This document shows positions 8,761 through 18,731 of a DNA stretch of 64,000 nucleotides, one piece after another. The notes beneath the pieces are model-generated. The model had not been told where the DNA came from. It ran no database searches and saw nothing but the letters and a program-made list of their open reading frames with translations. The stretch is taken from positions 62,001-126,000 of the forward strand of contig CACJUH010000002.1 in assembly GCA_902596545.1 (NCBI GenBank). The letters run 5' to 3'. Numbering within the stretch: position 1 is the first letter of the stretch; every line of letters begins with the position of its first letter. Made by a program: the position numbers and the translations under genes. This DNA is from an uncultured Candidatus Actinomarina sp. GTDB lineage: Bacteria; Actinomycetota; Acidimicrobiia; Actinomarinales; Actinomarinaceae.

Positions 8761-9613
8761 ATTTACTAACTGGTTTAAAGAGTATGGCTGGAGACATCTT
8801 GTAGGTTTGATGTTTGTAACTTTTGCAATCTATCCAATACTTTTTGTTCTTACAAACTCTTTTGCTGATTTTGCTAATTTAACAAATTCAAAGTTGATAC
8901 CAAATTCATTGACACTTAAACATTACAAACTTTTGTCAGGAGATCCTTTAGTGCCATATTTTCAATGGCTATATAACACTTATAAGGTTGCATTTTTAGC
9001 TGCATTATTCAATGTGTTTCTGGGTACATTAGCAGCATTTGCATTTTCAAGATTACAATTTAGAGGTAGGAGAGCAGGCTTGCTTACTTTAGTAATTGTT
9101 CAAATGTTTCCTTCTTTCTTGGCATTCGTTGCTATCTATTTGTTGTTTTTTCAGATTAGTGATGTTGCACCATTTATGGGATTGGGTACCCACTTTGGTC
9201 TTATTTTGGTTTACCTAGGCGGATCTATAGGATTTAATTCATGGCTAATTAAAGGATTTATGGACACAATTTCACCATCCTTAGACGAAGCTGCAAAAGT
9301 AGATGGCGCTTCAGAGTACCAAATTTTTAGTAAAATAATCGCTCCACTTTCAAGGCCAATTCTAGTGGTCATTTTTGTGATAACTTTTATTGGAATTTAT
9401 TCAGATTTTATTCTTGCAGCAATATTTTTAAAGGATAAAAACTTATGGACAGTAGCGGTTGGAATTAATACAGTATTTGTTGATGATTTTAATGCTGATT
9501 GGGGGGTGATAGCAGCATCATCAGTCATAGCAGCTACGCCTATTGCTGTTTTATTCATATTTTTCCAAAAACAAATTACAGGTGGCCTAACTGCTGGATC
9601 TGTAAAGGGTTAA
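8747..9613 (+). CDS. malG: Maltodextrin ABC transporter permease MalG
   Basis: The 288-residue protein has six predicted membrane helices and the MalG-type EAA loop 'DEAAKVDGASEYQIFSKI' at about residue 180. The C-terminus 'GGLTAGSVKG' matches the conserved MalG tail that contacts the ATPase. The gene starts within the 3' end of malF, indicating translational coupling. It is the last gene of the transporter, followed by a 62-base gap. Confidence 0.93.
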   Translation: MEISKFTNWFKEYGWRHLVGLMFVTFAIYPILFVLTNSFADFANLTNSKLIPNSLTLKHYKLLSGDPLVPYFQWLYNTYKVAFLAALFNVFLGTLAAFAFSRLQFRGRRAGLLTLVIVQMFPSFLAFVAIYLLFFQISDVAPFMGLGTHFGLILVYLGGSIGFNSWLIKGFMDTISPSLDEAAKVDGASEYQIFSKIIAPLSRPILVVIFVITFIGIYSDFILAAIFLKDKNLWTVAVGINTVFVDDFNADWGVIAASSVIAATPIAVLFIFFQKQITGGLTAGSVKG

Positions 9614-9675
9614 TTAAAAAAACACTTTAGATTAGAGAATTTGTCTTTAAAATATTAAAATTTAAGTAGCACTTT

Positions 9676-11613
9676 ATGGGAGGAAATTTGTCAAATTTAC
9701 ACGAGTATTTAAAAAATCAAGAGAGCTTAATCACATCTGCAGTTGAAGGAAAAACTTTATTAGACTTTATAGATCGAAATGCTAATGAGTATCCTGACCA
9801 TCCTGCACTTAATTCCCCTGCAAACGCAGAATACTCTGCATGGGATTCTATATCATGGTCTGAATATAGAGAGACATCAAAAAATTTAGCATCTGGGCTA
9901 ATGACTTTAGGTTTGGGTCCAGGAGATACAGCTTTTATTATGTCAAACAATACAAAAGAACATAATATTGCTGATCTAGGAATCGTGTACTCAGGCGCCA
10001 CACCATCAACTTTGTATAAGCAACTTAAATATTCCCAAATTGAATATGTGGCAAATTTAATGGAAGCTAAAGTTGCAGTTGTTGGAGATCTTGAGTTATT
10101 CGAAGAAGTAAACAAAGCAAAAAAAGATTGTATCAATTTAAACGCAATTGTTCTAATTGATGGATATGAAGAGAAGAAAGATCTTGATTATGTCTACAGT
10201 TATCACGAATTAATTGAAAAAGGTAAAAGCATAAATAGCGAGGACAGTTCAAAACTTGATTCTGCTATCGCTACAGTAACACCAGACTCCTTAGCTTGTC
10301 TTATTTTCACTTCTGGTACAACTGGTAAGCCAAAGGGTGTGATGATATCGCATAAAAATGTACTATGGACTATTGAAAGTTTGTTTGGTCAGATGATTCC
10401 TGCAACAAAATTTCCAAGAATAGTTTCTTACCTACCAATGGCTCACATAGCAGCCCGTGCAGGGGATCATTATCAAGCAATTTACAGAATTGGTCAAATA
10501 TTTCCAGTTCCAGTACTTGAAGATATGAGAGATGCACTCCCTACAATTAAGCCATCAGTGTTTCTTGCTGTTCCAAGAGTTTGGGAAAAGTTTAAGGCAG
10601 GACTCGAAGCAAGAATTGAGGAAAATCCAAAAAAAGACCTAATAGCTAAAGCTATTCAAAATGGACTTGAGAAGGTTGATTACGAGCAAAAAGGTGAATC
10701 GGTTCCATTTATGGTTGGCCTTAAAGATAAAATCTTTGCAAAATTAGTCTTTTCAAAATTTAAAGAAGGATTAGGAATAGTTGATACGGAATATTTTGTG
10801 ACTGCTGCAGCTCCAATGAATAAAGACGTTCACAGGTGGTTTCATGCTATTGGCATAGACGTTACAGAAATTTACGGAATGACTGAGGATACTGGTCCTG
10901 CAACAATAGGCGTGCCTGGTAACGCAGTTGAATCTTTTGAAAAAAGATTAAAAGTAGATTCAATTAAAGTTCCAAGTGTTTTAAATCCAATTGGAAAAGT
11001 AGGCATTCCTATTCCTGGAACAGAAGTAAAAGTTATGGAAGATGGAGAACTATGTATTAAAGGCAATCACGTTGCTCAGGGATATTTCAAGTCTGAAGAG
11101 CAAACCAAAGAAACATTTGATGCAGATGGATGGCTACATACTGGTGATTTAGCAGAAATTGATGATGAAGGTTATGTAAAGATAATTGGAAGAAAAAAAG
11201 AAATCCTCATAACTTCAGCTGGAAAAAACATTGCTCCTGTTGAAGTTGAAGATTTAATAAAACCACATCAATTGATTGGTCAAGTCTGTGTTGTTGGTGA
11301 TGGAAAGAAATATCTCACAGCTTTGATCGTTTTAGATGGAGATGGAGGTGCAGAAGCATGGGCCTCAGAAAATAATGTTGAGTATTCTATTGCAGCTATG
11401 TCCAAAGATCAATCGGTTATTGATGCAATACAAAAGCAAGTAGATGAGGCTAACTCTCAAGTTGCACAAGTTCAACAAATTAAAAAATTTGTAGTTTTAG
11501 AAAAAGAGTGGACTGATTCAAGTGGTGAGTTAACTCCCACTTTGAAATTAAAGCGCAATGTTATTGCTGAAATGTATAATGATGAAATTGAATCAATGTA
11601 TGAGGAAGGGTAA
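9676..11613 (+). CDS. fadD: Long-chain acyl-CoA synthetase (AMP-forming)
   Basis: The 645-residue adenylate-forming enzyme activates a carboxylic acid to its CoA thioester. It has the P-loop-like motif 'TSGTTGKPKGVMISH' (about 212), the 'YGMTED' A5 motif, 'GWLHTGDLAEID' and 'GRKKEILITSAGKNI' of the C-terminal hinge and lid. This is the FadD15-type long-chain subfamily. An alternative TTG start at 9688 is preceded by GGGAGG four bases away and may be the true start. It leads a run with an SDR and an acyl-CoA dehydrogenase (4-base gap to the SDR), suggesting a fatty or branched acid degradation operon. Chain-length preference is unknown. Confidence 0.9.
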   Translation: MGGNLSNLHEYLKNQESLITSAVEGKTLLDFIDRNANEYPDHPALNSPANAEYSAWDSISWSEYRETSKNLASGLMTLGLGPGDTAFIMSNNTKEHNIADLGIVYSGATPSTLYKQLKYSQIEYVANLMEAKVAVVGDLELFEEVNKAKKDCINLNAIVLIDGYEEKKDLDYVYSYHELIEKGKSINSEDSSKLDSAIATVTPDSLACLIFTSGTTGKPKGVMISHKNVLWTIESLFGQMIPATKFPRIVSYLPMAHIAARAGDHYQAIYRIGQIFPVPVLEDMRDALPTIKPSVFLAVPRVWEKFKAGLEARIEENPKKDLIAKAIQNGLEKVDYEQKGESVPFMVGLKDKIFAKLVFSKFKEGLGIVDTEYFVTAAAPMNKDVHRWFHAIGIDVTEIYGMTEDTGPATIGVPGNAVESFEKRLKVDSIKVPSVLNPIGKVGIPIPGTEVKVMEDGELCIKGNHVAQGYFKSEEQTKETFDADGWLHTGDLAEIDDEGYVKIIGRKKEILITSAGKNIAPVEVEDLIKPHQLIGQVCVVGDGKKYLTALIVLDGDGGAEAWASENNVEYSIAAMSKDQSVIDAIQKQVDEANSQVAQVQQIKKFVVLEKEWTDSSGELTPTLKLKRNVIAEMYNDEIESMYEEG

Positions 11614-11617
11614 GTAA

Positions 11618-12520
11618 ATGTCAGATATATCTTTTGAAGATAGAACGGTAATTGTCACTGGTGCTGGAAATGGATTAGGAAAAGCATACGCCATTGAACT
11701 AGGTAACAGAGGTGCAAAAGTTGTTGTCAACGATCTAGGTGGTTCAGTTGACGGTTCAGGTTCTGGTAGTACTCCAGCTGACGAAGTTGTTAATGAGATT
11801 ATTGCTAATGGTGGCGAAGCTGTTGCAAATTATGACTCAGTTGCTACCAAAGACGGTGGTGAGGCAATTGTACAAACAGCTATAGATAGTTTTGGTACTG
11901 TAGATGCAGTAATTAACAATGCAGGAATTTTACGTGATAAAAGTTTTGCAAAAATGACGGAAGAAGAACTCTCATTAATTATTGATGTTCATTTGAAAGG
12001 TACATTTTTTGTCTCTCAACCAGCATTCACAGTTATGAAAGAGAAAAATTATGGCAGAATTGTCAATGTAGCATCACCTTCTGGTTTATTTGGCAACTTT
12101 GGGCAATCAAATTACGGTGCGGCAAAAATGGGAATTGTAGGTCTTACAAATGTTTTGGCAATTGAAGGTGCTAAATACAATATAAAAGTCAATGTAATTG
12201 CACCGACCGCTTACACACGCATGACAGAAGCATTACTTCCAGAAGATGTCGGTAAGTTATTTGGACCAGAGTTAGTGACTCCAATGGTAACTTACTTAGC
12301 TTCTGAAGCTTGTGAACCATCCCATGAAATATTTGGTGTTGCAGCAGGAAGATTTGCTCGTATTGGAATTATTACTCATAAAGGCTATGTCAACACAAGT
12401 GCGTCTGCAGAGGATATTGCCAGCAATATTGATGAAATTAGAACAATTGTTGATGGAACGTATCCTTTTAGTAATGAAGATGAACTAGTCATAATTCAAA
12501 AAGCAATTCAAGGAAATTAG
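11618..12520 (+). CDS. (3R)-hydroxyacyl-CoA dehydrogenase-like SDR
   Basis: This 300-residue short-chain dehydrogenase has the cofactor motif 'TGAGNGLGKAYA', the 'NNAGILRD' motif, and a catalytic Ser in 'VASPSGLFG' with 'YGAAKMG' Tyr and Lys. The extra 'NDLGGSVDGSG' segment after the second strand is characteristic of the dehydrogenase part of peroxisomal multifunctional enzyme type 2 (HSD17B4) and its bacterial relatives. It likely oxidises a 3-hydroxyacyl-CoA with NAD+. It lies four bases after fadD. Confidence 0.85.
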   Translation: MSDISFEDRTVIVTGAGNGLGKAYAIELGNRGAKVVVNDLGGSVDGSGSGSTPADEVVNEIIANGGEAVANYDSVATKDGGEAIVQTAIDSFGTVDAVINNAGILRDKSFAKMTEEELSLIIDVHLKGTFFVSQPAFTVMKEKNYGRIVNVASPSGLFGNFGQSNYGAAKMGIVGLTNVLAIEGAKYNIKVNVIAPTAYTRMTEALLPEDVGKLFGPELVTPMVTYLASEACEPSHEIFGVAAGRFARIGIITHKGYVNTSASAEDIASNIDEIRTIVDGTYPFSNEDELVIIQKAIQGN

Positions 12521-12550
12521 TTTTCTAATAATTTTGATGTATAATTTTCT

Positions 12551-13768
12551 ATGACAAAAATCGAAACCAAACCCTTAGACTCTGAAGAGTTAGTTAAAAG
12601 TAAGCTGCAAGAACTAATTGATTTTAGAAAAGAAAATAATGACATTAAGGAATTTTGGGGAAAACAATTTGATCTAGGTTTAGCTTGGGTTCAATTTCCT
12701 GAAGGAGCAGGTGGTCTTGGATTAAACCCTAAATACCAACTGATGGTAATTGAAACTCTTAGAAATGAAGGTATCTCTCAACAAAATAGGGTAGCGAACA
12801 TTCTGGGAATTGGAATGGGAGCACCTACAATCATTGAATACGGCACAGAAGAGCAAATATCTAAATATTTAAGGCCTATGTTCACCACAGAAGAAATCTG
12901 GTGCCAACTATTTTCAGAACCTGGTTCAGGGTCAGACTTAGCAAGCCTATCAACAAAAGCTGTTGATGATGGGGACGGATATATCGTTAATGGACAGAAA
13001 GTTTGGACAACTCTGGGGCATTTAGCAAAATGGGGATTAATAGTTACAAGAACAGATCCTAATGTTCCAAAACACAGAGGCCTCACATTCTTCATAGTTG
13101 ATATGGAATCCGAGGGAGTTGACGTAAGACCACTCAGACAAATTACAGGCGAAGCTGAATTTAATGAAGTGTACTTTACTGATGTAAAAATTCCTAAAGA
13201 AAATATTTTAGGCTCTTTAGGTGAAGGCTGGAGAGTTTCATTAACAATTTTGATGAATGAAAGAGTTGCAATAGGAGGAAATGTTAGAGAAAGAGGTAGC
13301 GGCGCCCCTGGTCATCTTGTCCAGCTTTGGAAAGAAAAAAACCTTCAAGATCCAGTCACTCGAGACAAACTCATAAAACTATGGATTGAGCAAGAAGCTG
13401 TAAGATTAACTAACATGAGAGCTGTTGAAAATAGAGAAAAAGGCACTCCTGGTCCAGAAGGATCAACAAGTAAATTATATGAAGCCGAAATCAACAAAGC
13501 CTCATACGAATTTGGTATGGATATGTTGGGTAATGATGGCCTTTTGTTTCCAAGGGGTTATGCATTAACTCAACCTGAGCTAAATTTTGAAAATGAAACT
13601 TTTGGATTTACTGATACACAAAGCTTGTTTCTGAGATCAAGAGCAAATTCAATTGAAGGTGGTACATCAGAAATTATGAGAAATATAATTGCTGAGAGAG
13701 TCCTTGGACTACCTAGCGAACCCAAATTGGATAAAGATAAAGCTTGGAAAGATATTCCTAGGTCTTAA
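12551..13768 (+). CDS. Acyl-CoA dehydrogenase
   Basis: The 405-residue flavoprotein has the acyl-CoA dehydrogenase signatures 'QLFSEPGSGSDLAS' and 'VWTTLGHLAKWG' in the middle domain and 'RANSIEGGTSEIMRNIIAERVLGLP' near the C-terminus, in two stretches. It introduces a double bond into an acyl-CoA, passing electrons to EtfAB (encoded at 46488-48151). A catalytic Glu at the usual medium-chain position is not obvious; the family uses more than one position. Its end overlaps the convergent thiamine pyrophosphokinase gene by 4 bases. Confidence 0.9.
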   Translation: MTKIETKPLDSEELVKSKLQELIDFRKENNDIKEFWGKQFDLGLAWVQFPEGAGGLGLNPKYQLMVIETLRNEGISQQNRVANILGIGMGAPTIIEYGTEEQISKYLRPMFTTEEIWCQLFSEPGSGSDLASLSTKAVDDGDGYIVNGQKVWTTLGHLAKWGLIVTRTDPNVPKHRGLTFFIVDMESEGVDVRPLRQITGEAEFNEVYFTDVKIPKENILGSLGEGWRVSLTILMNERVAIGGNVRERGSGAPGHLVQLWKEKNLQDPVTRDKLIKLWIEQEAVRLTNMRAVENREKGTPGPEGSTSKLYEAEINKASYEFGMDMLGNDGLLFPRGYALTQPELNFENETFGFTDTQSLFLRSRANSIEGGTSEIMRNIIAERVLGLPSEPKLDKDKAWKDIPRS

Positions 13769-14379
13769 TAAATAAGAGCGAAAACTCCTTTATCGCATCT
13801 AATATTAAGTTGTTCTTCATTAGTGTTATTTCTTAAAGTTAAAGTTTCTCCAAATTGAATATCTTTATTATCTAAATTCCACTCTGCACCATCTATTGAA
13901 AGATTCGTTAAATCTGTAAGTGGAATTACGCTAAATTTGGTTAACTTTTTAATATTTAATTCAAGTTTTTGTCGAAAGATTATCCTTTTATCTCCATAAA
14001 GCCATATGATATTTTCAAAAAATGATTTTGAAGGAATTAATAAAAAAATCGAAATTAAATGATCAATCTCACCTGATTCTCCACCAATAATATAAACTTT
14101 TGATTTTTCGGTTTCCTCAAGATAATTCAGTGCAAGTTCAAAGTCAGTTTGGTCTTTATTACTGTTAAAAGCCAAAATTTTAACTCCATTCTTTTTGACC
14201 TCGTCTAATGATTTTTTTGATATTGAATCTAAATCTCCTATTAAAGTATTTGGATCTAAGGAAAGATTGTGTAAATGTTCTATTCCCGAGTCAACAGCAA
14301 TTATTTCTTCAAAGTTACTTTCAATACTTAATACATTACTTGTTGAATTTCCACCAATTGAAATTAGGTAATTTTTCAT
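13765..14379 (-). CDS. thiN: Thiamine pyrophosphokinase
   Basis: The 204-residue protein has the family motifs in order: 'VDSGIEHL', 'LIGDLDS', 'NKDQTDFELAL' and 'GGESGEIDHL', which bind ATP-Mg and the pyrimidine. It transfers pyrophosphate from ATP to thiamine, giving thiamine diphosphate directly, as in organisms that salvage thiamine. It sits alone between convergent and divergent neighbours; 61 bases separate its start from that of the nfu gene. Length is typical. Confidence 0.85.
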   Translation of the reverse strand: MKNYLISIGGNSTSNVLSIESNFEEIIAVDSGIEHLHNLSLDPNTLIGDLDSISKKSLDEVKKNGVKILAFNSNKDQTDFELALNYLEETEKSKVYIIGGESGEIDHLISIFLLIPSKSFFENIIWLYGDKRIIFRQKLELNIKKLTKFSVIPLTDLTNLSIDGAEWNLDNKDIQFGETLTLRNNTNEEQLNIRCDKGVFALIY

Positions 14380-14440
14380 ATTTTCTTAGTTTAATGTTAA
14401 AAAATTTCTCACATATCTCAAATCTTGTATCATTAATAAT

Positions 14441-15067
14441 ATGAGTAACGAATTTACATTTAAAATTGGTGATGAAGCAGTAAAAACTATTATTGAGTTA
14501 AGAGATCAAGAGCCTGGTGACAAGCAGTATGCTTTATTTCTTCAGATTGACGGTGTTCATGGAAATCAATTTACCTATGACTTAAGTTTCTTAGACATTG
14601 AACAAACTAGATCAGATGATAAGAGAGTAGATTTTGGAGATTTAGCTGTTGTCATTGCTTCAAAAGATATTGATAAATTCGATGGTGCAAGTTTAGATAT
14701 GTCAGACGATGATCAAGCACCAGGACTTACTATGGATAATCCAAATACACCAAGCCCTGCGATGATCGGAAATCCAGCAGATTTACCAGAATTAAAGGGT
14801 GAACTAGCTGAAAAAGTTCAAGCAGTTTTAGAAAATCAAATAAATCCAGCAATCGCTTCCCATGGAGGCGCTGCTCAACTAATTGGTGTCGAAGGAAATG
14901 ACATTTATTTAAGACTCGGTGGTGGTTGCCAAGGATGTGGTATGGCACAAGTCACACTCACTCAAGGTATTGAAGCATCTCTACGTGAAGCTGTTCCTGA
15001 AATAGGAAACATTATAGATGCTACTGATCATGCAGCTGGCGAGAATCCATATTTTGCCTCTCACTAG
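14441..15067 (+). CDS. Fe-S cluster carrier, NfuA-type (HesB-like plus NifU domains)
   Basis: The 208-residue protein has an N-terminal HesB/IscA-like region (about 1-95) without the usual Cys ligands, a linker, then a NifU C-terminal domain (about 122-195) with 'LRLGGGCQGCGMAQVTL', whose CxxC binds a bridging [4Fe-4S] cluster in the homodimer. This is the NfuA layout. It delivers clusters to apo-proteins, which here would include the dehydratase, nuclease and radical SAM enzymes encoded nearby. Its stop overlaps the end of the convergent oxidoreductase gene. Confidence 0.85.
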   Translation: MSNEFTFKIGDEAVKTIIELRDQEPGDKQYALFLQIDGVHGNQFTYDLSFLDIEQTRSDDKRVDFGDLAVVIASKDIDKFDGASLDMSDDDQAPGLTMDNPNTPSPAMIGNPADLPELKGELAEKVQAVLENQINPAIASHGGAAQLIGVEGNDIYLRLGGGCQGCGMAQVTLTQGIEASLREAVPEIGNIIDATDHAAGENPYFASH

Positions 15068-16035
15068 ACGCTAATAACTGTTTTACCTATATTTTTCCTA
15101 TTTAAAAAGTTTTCTAATGCTATTGAAGTATTTTCAATTTTGTAATTATTTTTTGGAACAATATTTAATTTTCCACTTTCAACAAAAGAAACTAATTCAC
15201 TAAAATCTTCTGCTGTTTCATGAGGAGAAGTATTAGTCCATCGACCCCACCAAACACCAACAATAGACACCCCCTTAACAAGTGTTAAGTTAAGTGAAAT
15301 TTTAGGTATCTCCCCATTAGCAAAGCCAATAACTAATAGTCTGCCATTAAATGCTGTAGCTCTTAATGCTTGTTCAGAAACTGCACCACCAACAGGATCA
15401 ATAACTATATCTACACCTTTTCCATCAGTAAGTTCTTTCACCGTTTCTTTTAAGTCAACTTGATCATATCTTACTATTTCATCTCCACCTAAACTTTTTA
15501 CATATTCTGCTTTATCATCAGAACCGACAGCACAAATTGTTTTCAGTCCCATAACTTTTGCTAATTGAATAGTTGCAGTTCCAATGCCACCAGAGGCACC
15601 AAGGACTAAAAGACTTTCTCCACTTTGAGCATTTGCTCTTCTTTTTAGAGCGTAATATGAAGTGCCGTAATTAATAGGTAAGCTTGCTCCAGCCAAAGAG
15701 TCAAAGTTCATATTTACCGGAATTACCAAATTTTTATTTATTGTAACGAATTCAGCAAACCCTCCAATTGGTGGAATCCCAATTACCTTTGTTCCCAAAG
15801 GGATATCAACATTTTCACCTTTGTCTTCAATGATTCCACAAACTTCATTGCCTGGAATAAATGGTGGATCAATTACAATTTGGTACTTTCCTTGAACAAG
15901 AAGTGCATCTGGAAAATTAACTCCAGCGACTTCAACTTTAATTAAGACTTCATCTTTATTAATCGTTGGCTTATCAACTTCTTTTATCTCTAATAAATTT
16001 GGCTCACCTAGTTTTGTACATACAACTGCTTTCAT
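15064..16035 (-). CDS. Zinc-independent medium-chain dehydrogenase/quinone oxidoreductase
   Basis: The 323-residue MDR-superfamily enzyme has the GroES-like N-terminal domain with 'VAGVNFPDALLVQGKY' and a Rossmann domain with 'VLGASGGIGTATIQLAK' at about residue 145. The catalytic zinc ligands of alcohol dehydrogenases are missing, as in NADPH:quinone reductase and enoyl-CoA/enoyl-thioester reductases. Being last in the operon of the 4-hydroxybutyryl-CoA dehydratase-like gene (the two abut at 16035), it may reduce an enoyl-CoA, but this is inference. Confidence 0.8.
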   Translation of the reverse strand: MKAVVCTKLGEPNLLEIKEVDKPTINKDEVLIKVEVAGVNFPDALLVQGKYQIVIDPPFIPGNEVCGIIEDKGENVDIPLGTKVIGIPPIGGFAEFVTINKNLVIPVNMNFDSLAGASLPINYGTSYYALKRRANAQSGESLLVLGASGGIGTATIQLAKVMGLKTICAVGSDDKAEYVKSLGGDEIVRYDQVDLKETVKELTDGKGVDIVIDPVGGAVSEQALRATAFNGRLLVIGFANGEIPKISLNLTLVKGVSIVGVWWGRWTNTSPHETAEDFSELVSFVESGKLNIVPKNNYKIENTSIALENFLNRKNIGKTVISV

Positions 16036-17486
16036 TATTCCCTCTCTGTAATTCCCGATAATTTTTTAGCAAAATCTTTTTTTTCTTCAATATCTACTTT
16101 CCTTCTAATCTGTACTCTCTGTGCTTGTGGTGAGCCCGCACCATGTAAAGATTCAGTTAAATAAGCAACGGCATTTCTACCTAATGTCATATTTTCAATC
16201 AACCTTAGAATTTTTACTCGATCTTCTGAGTTAATATCTTTTTTACCTTTTAAATATTTTTTTAAATCTTCAGACATTGTCCCCTCATTAAAATCAATTC
16301 CTGAAGGCATAGATCCTACTAGACCACCCGCAAGATCTTGTGCAATTCGACCAATCTCGTATGTTTCTTTTGTTACATGTTGCTTACACACATTTGCCAA
16401 AAGATCATCATTAATGAAGTTTCCTGACTTAGTGCTTGAACCTTGAAGTGACGAAGCGATACCTGTTGCATATATTGTTTCATTGAGCTTATTCATTTCA
16501 ACAAGCTTATCTTTAATATGCGATGCTTCTTCTACACCGTTGTACTCCGCAATAGTAGCTGCAGCTCCAATAAGTACATCACCAACTCCTGATTTACAAA
16601 CATAAGATCTCCTATGGTATGTTGTAAATCTCTCAACTAACATTGATGCAAAATCATATTCACCATTCATAAAAATGTATTCATTTGGTATAAAAACATT
16701 ATCAAAAATCACCATTGCTTCTTGGCCAGCAAAATATTTATTTCCAACATCATATTCGCCAGGTTCCATACTTCTTGTGTCACATGACTGTCTACCATAA
16801 ATATAGGTTATTCCTTCTGCATCAACTGGGATTGCACCAACTATTGCATAGTCTCTATCTTTATCAGATAACCTCAAGGTAGGCATTACAACCATCCAGT
16901 GTGAATTTATACAGCCAGTCTGATGCGCCTTTGCACCCTTGACATAAACACCATCTTCTGTTCTTTTTACAATTCTTAAATACACATCTTCATCTTCTTG
17001 TTCGTGTGGTAATTTTGACCTATCACCTTTCACGTCTGTCATTGCACCACCAATTACCAAATTATTTTTATGCATTTCAGTTAGAAAATTAATAAAATTC
17101 TTGTGGTATTCAGTATTGTGCTTTTCATCAATTTCAAATGTTACAGAATGAAGAGCATTGAACGCGTCCATGCCTACGCATCTTTGAAAGCAGGTACCAG
17201 TTAGTTGACCAAGCTTTCTTTGCATTTTATTTTGCAAAAATAAATCCTCATTACTTTCTGCGATGTGTAAAAATCTATTTATACTTTCACCAGTGTATGG
17301 AGATATTGCTGATGCTAATTCAGGTTCTCTGAATGCTAGCTCATATGTTTCCGCCATCGCTTCAATACTAGGTCTAATAATTGGATGATCTAAAGGTTCC
17401 TTTATGAGTTCACCCATAAGATAAATTTTTAAATTTCTATTTTTAATTGAATCTAAATAACTGTTTTTGTCAGTAATTTTATTCAT
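16035..17486 (-). CDS. abfD: 4-hydroxybutyryl-CoA dehydratase-like flavoprotein with [4Fe-4S] ligands
   Basis: The 483-residue protein belongs to the HpaB/AbfD fold and is easily mislabelled 4-hydroxyphenylacetate 3-hydroxylase. It carries the features that define the dehydratase: Cys99 and Cys103 in 'TGTCFQRCVG', Gln101, Thr190 in 'AHQTGCI', and 'YHRRSYVCK' with His291, Tyr295 and Cys297. In the Clostridium aminobutyricum enzyme the cluster ligands are Cys99, Cys103, His292 and Cys299. Here the His-to-Cys spacing is one residue shorter (Val replaces two residues), which is odd. The reaction is 4-hydroxybutyryl-CoA to crotonyl-CoA by a ketyl-radical route. A thiolase lies upstream in the same operon and a 3-hydroxybutyryl-CoA dehydrogenase nearby, which would finish the path to acetyl-CoA. 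Confidence 0.75.
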   Translation of the reverse strand: MNKITDKNSYLDSIKNRNLKIYLMGELIKEPLDHPIIRPSIEAMAETYELAFREPELASAISPYTGESINRFLHIAESNEDLFLQNKMQRKLGQLTGTCFQRCVGMDAFNALHSVTFEIDEKHNTEYHKNFINFLTEMHKNNLVIGGAMTDVKGDRSKLPHEQEDEDVYLRIVKRTEDGVYVKGAKAHQTGCINSHWMVVMPTLRLSDKDRDYAIVGAIPVDAEGITYIYGRQSCDTRSMEPGEYDVGNKYFAGQEAMVIFDNVFIPNEYIFMNGEYDFASMLVERFTTYHRRSYVCKSGVGDVLIGAAATIAEYNGVEEASHIKDKLVEMNKLNETIYATGIASSLQGSSTKSGNFINDDLLANVCKQHVTKETYEIGRIAQDLAGGLVGSMPSGIDFNEGTMSEDLKKYLKGKKDINSEDRVKILRLIENMTLGRNAVAYLTESLHGAGSPQAQRVQIRRKVDIEEKKDFAKKLSGITERE

Positions 17487-17537
17487 ATTTAATTATACGT
17501 TTAGATTTTATGCCAAGTCTTTTAAATACTTGTAAAT

Positions 17538-18716
17538 TTATATGACTTCAAATAATCCAGCGGCACCCATTCCACCACCAACACACATTGTGACAACAAC
17601 ATATTTTGCACCTCTTCGTTTACCTTCCATAAGCGCATGCATTGTCATTCTTGCACCAGTCATTCCATATGGATGTCCTATTGATATTGAGCCACCATTG
17701 ACATTGTAAATTTCATTATCAATACCTAAATAATCCCTGCAATACAAAGCTTGTACAGCAAATGCTTCATTCAGTTCCCATAAGCCTATATCATCAACAC
17801 TTAAGTTATATTTTTCAAGCAATTTAGGAACAGCATATATTGGCCCAATTCCCATTTCTTCTGGTGCTAAACCTGCAACTGCCATTCCTCTGTAATAGCC
17901 AAGGGGAGTAAGGCCCTTGTTTTCAGCAACCTTTGATTCCATTACAACTACAGATGCAGATCCATCAGATAACTGGGACGCATTTCCTGCAGTTATGAAC
18001 TTTCCTTCTCCATAAACTGGGACTAATGATGACAGACCTTCTAAATTTGTTTCTGGTCTGTTGCCTTCATCTTTTTCTAATATAGCTTCCTGTTCAGAAA
18101 TTTCACCGGATTCTTTGTCCTTTACTAACTTAGTGGTAGTAGTTGAAAAGATTTCATCTTTGTAAATACCAGCTTCTTGAGCTGCTGCTGTTCTTTGCTG
18201 ACTTTGTAATGAGTATTCGTCTTGACTTTCTCTTGTTACATTATATTTTTCGGCAACATGATCAGCAGTTTCAATCATTGGCATATACGCATGTTGTGCA
18301 TGAGCAGTAACATTAGGATCAATATCTACTCTAAATTCTGCAGTTTGTACAAGTGAAATAGACTCAACTCCTCCAGCTACAACAACATCCATATTGTCTG
18401 TTACAACTTGTTTTGATGCGGTCGCAATTGCCATCATCCCAGATGAACATTGTCTGTCTATTGTCATGCCTGGAACATTATCAGGAAGTCCAGCTGCTAT
18501 ACCAGCTAATCTTCCTATATTTATAGCTTGTGAGCCTTGTTGCTGTGCACACCCTAAAACAACATCTTCAACCTCTTTAGGATCTATGCCAGCTCTTTCT
18601 ACAGCTTCTTTTATAGAGTAAGAGGCTAGGGTTGGGGCAGCTGTATTATTAAATGCCCCCCTATAAGCTTTGCCAATTGGCGTTCTAGCTGCTGATACTA
18701 TTACTGCTTCTCTCAT
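17538..18716 (-). CDS. Acetyl-CoA C-acyltransferase (thiolase)
   Basis: The 392-residue thiolase has the nucleophilic Cys90 in '[10 protein letters not shown]', the '[19 protein letters not shown]' His motif (two stretches), and the C-terminal '[13 protein letters not shown]' Cys motif. It cleaves a 3-ketoacyl-CoA such as acetoacetyl-CoA with CoA, or runs the reverse condensation. It is 51 bases upstream of the abfD-like gene and 15 bases downstream of a MaoC gene on the same strand. The start ATG is preceded by GGAG on the minus strand. Whether it prefers C4 or longer chains cannot be decided. Confidence 0.92.
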   Translation of the reverse strand: MREAVIVSAARTPIGKAYRGAFNNTAAPTLASYSIKEAVERAGIDPKEVEDVVLGCAQQQGSQAINIGRLAGIAAGLPDNVPGMTIDRQCSSGMMAIATASKQVVTDNMDVVVAGGVESISLVQTAEFRVDIDPNVTAHAQHAYMPMIETADHVAEKYNVTRESQDEYSLQSQQRTAAAQEAGIYKDEIFSTTTTKLVKDKESGEISEQEAILEKDEGNRPETNLEGLSSLVPVYGEGKFITAGNASQLSDGSASVVVMESKVAENKGLTPLGYYRGMAVAGLAPEEMGIGPIYAVPKLLEKYNLSVDDIGLWELNEAFAVQALYCRDYLGIDNEIYNVNGGSISIGHPYGMTGARMTMHALMEGKRRGAKYVVVTMCVGGGMGAAGLFEVI

Positions 18717-18731
18717 TTTTTTCTCCTAAAT

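Noticed and set aside
16035-17486. Annotation as 4-hydroxyphenylacetate 3-monooxygenase (HpaB)
   Set aside because: HpaB lacks the Cys99/Cys103/His/Cys cluster ligands, which are present here, and the thiolase and hydroxybutyryl-CoA dehydrogenase neighbours favour the dehydratase.
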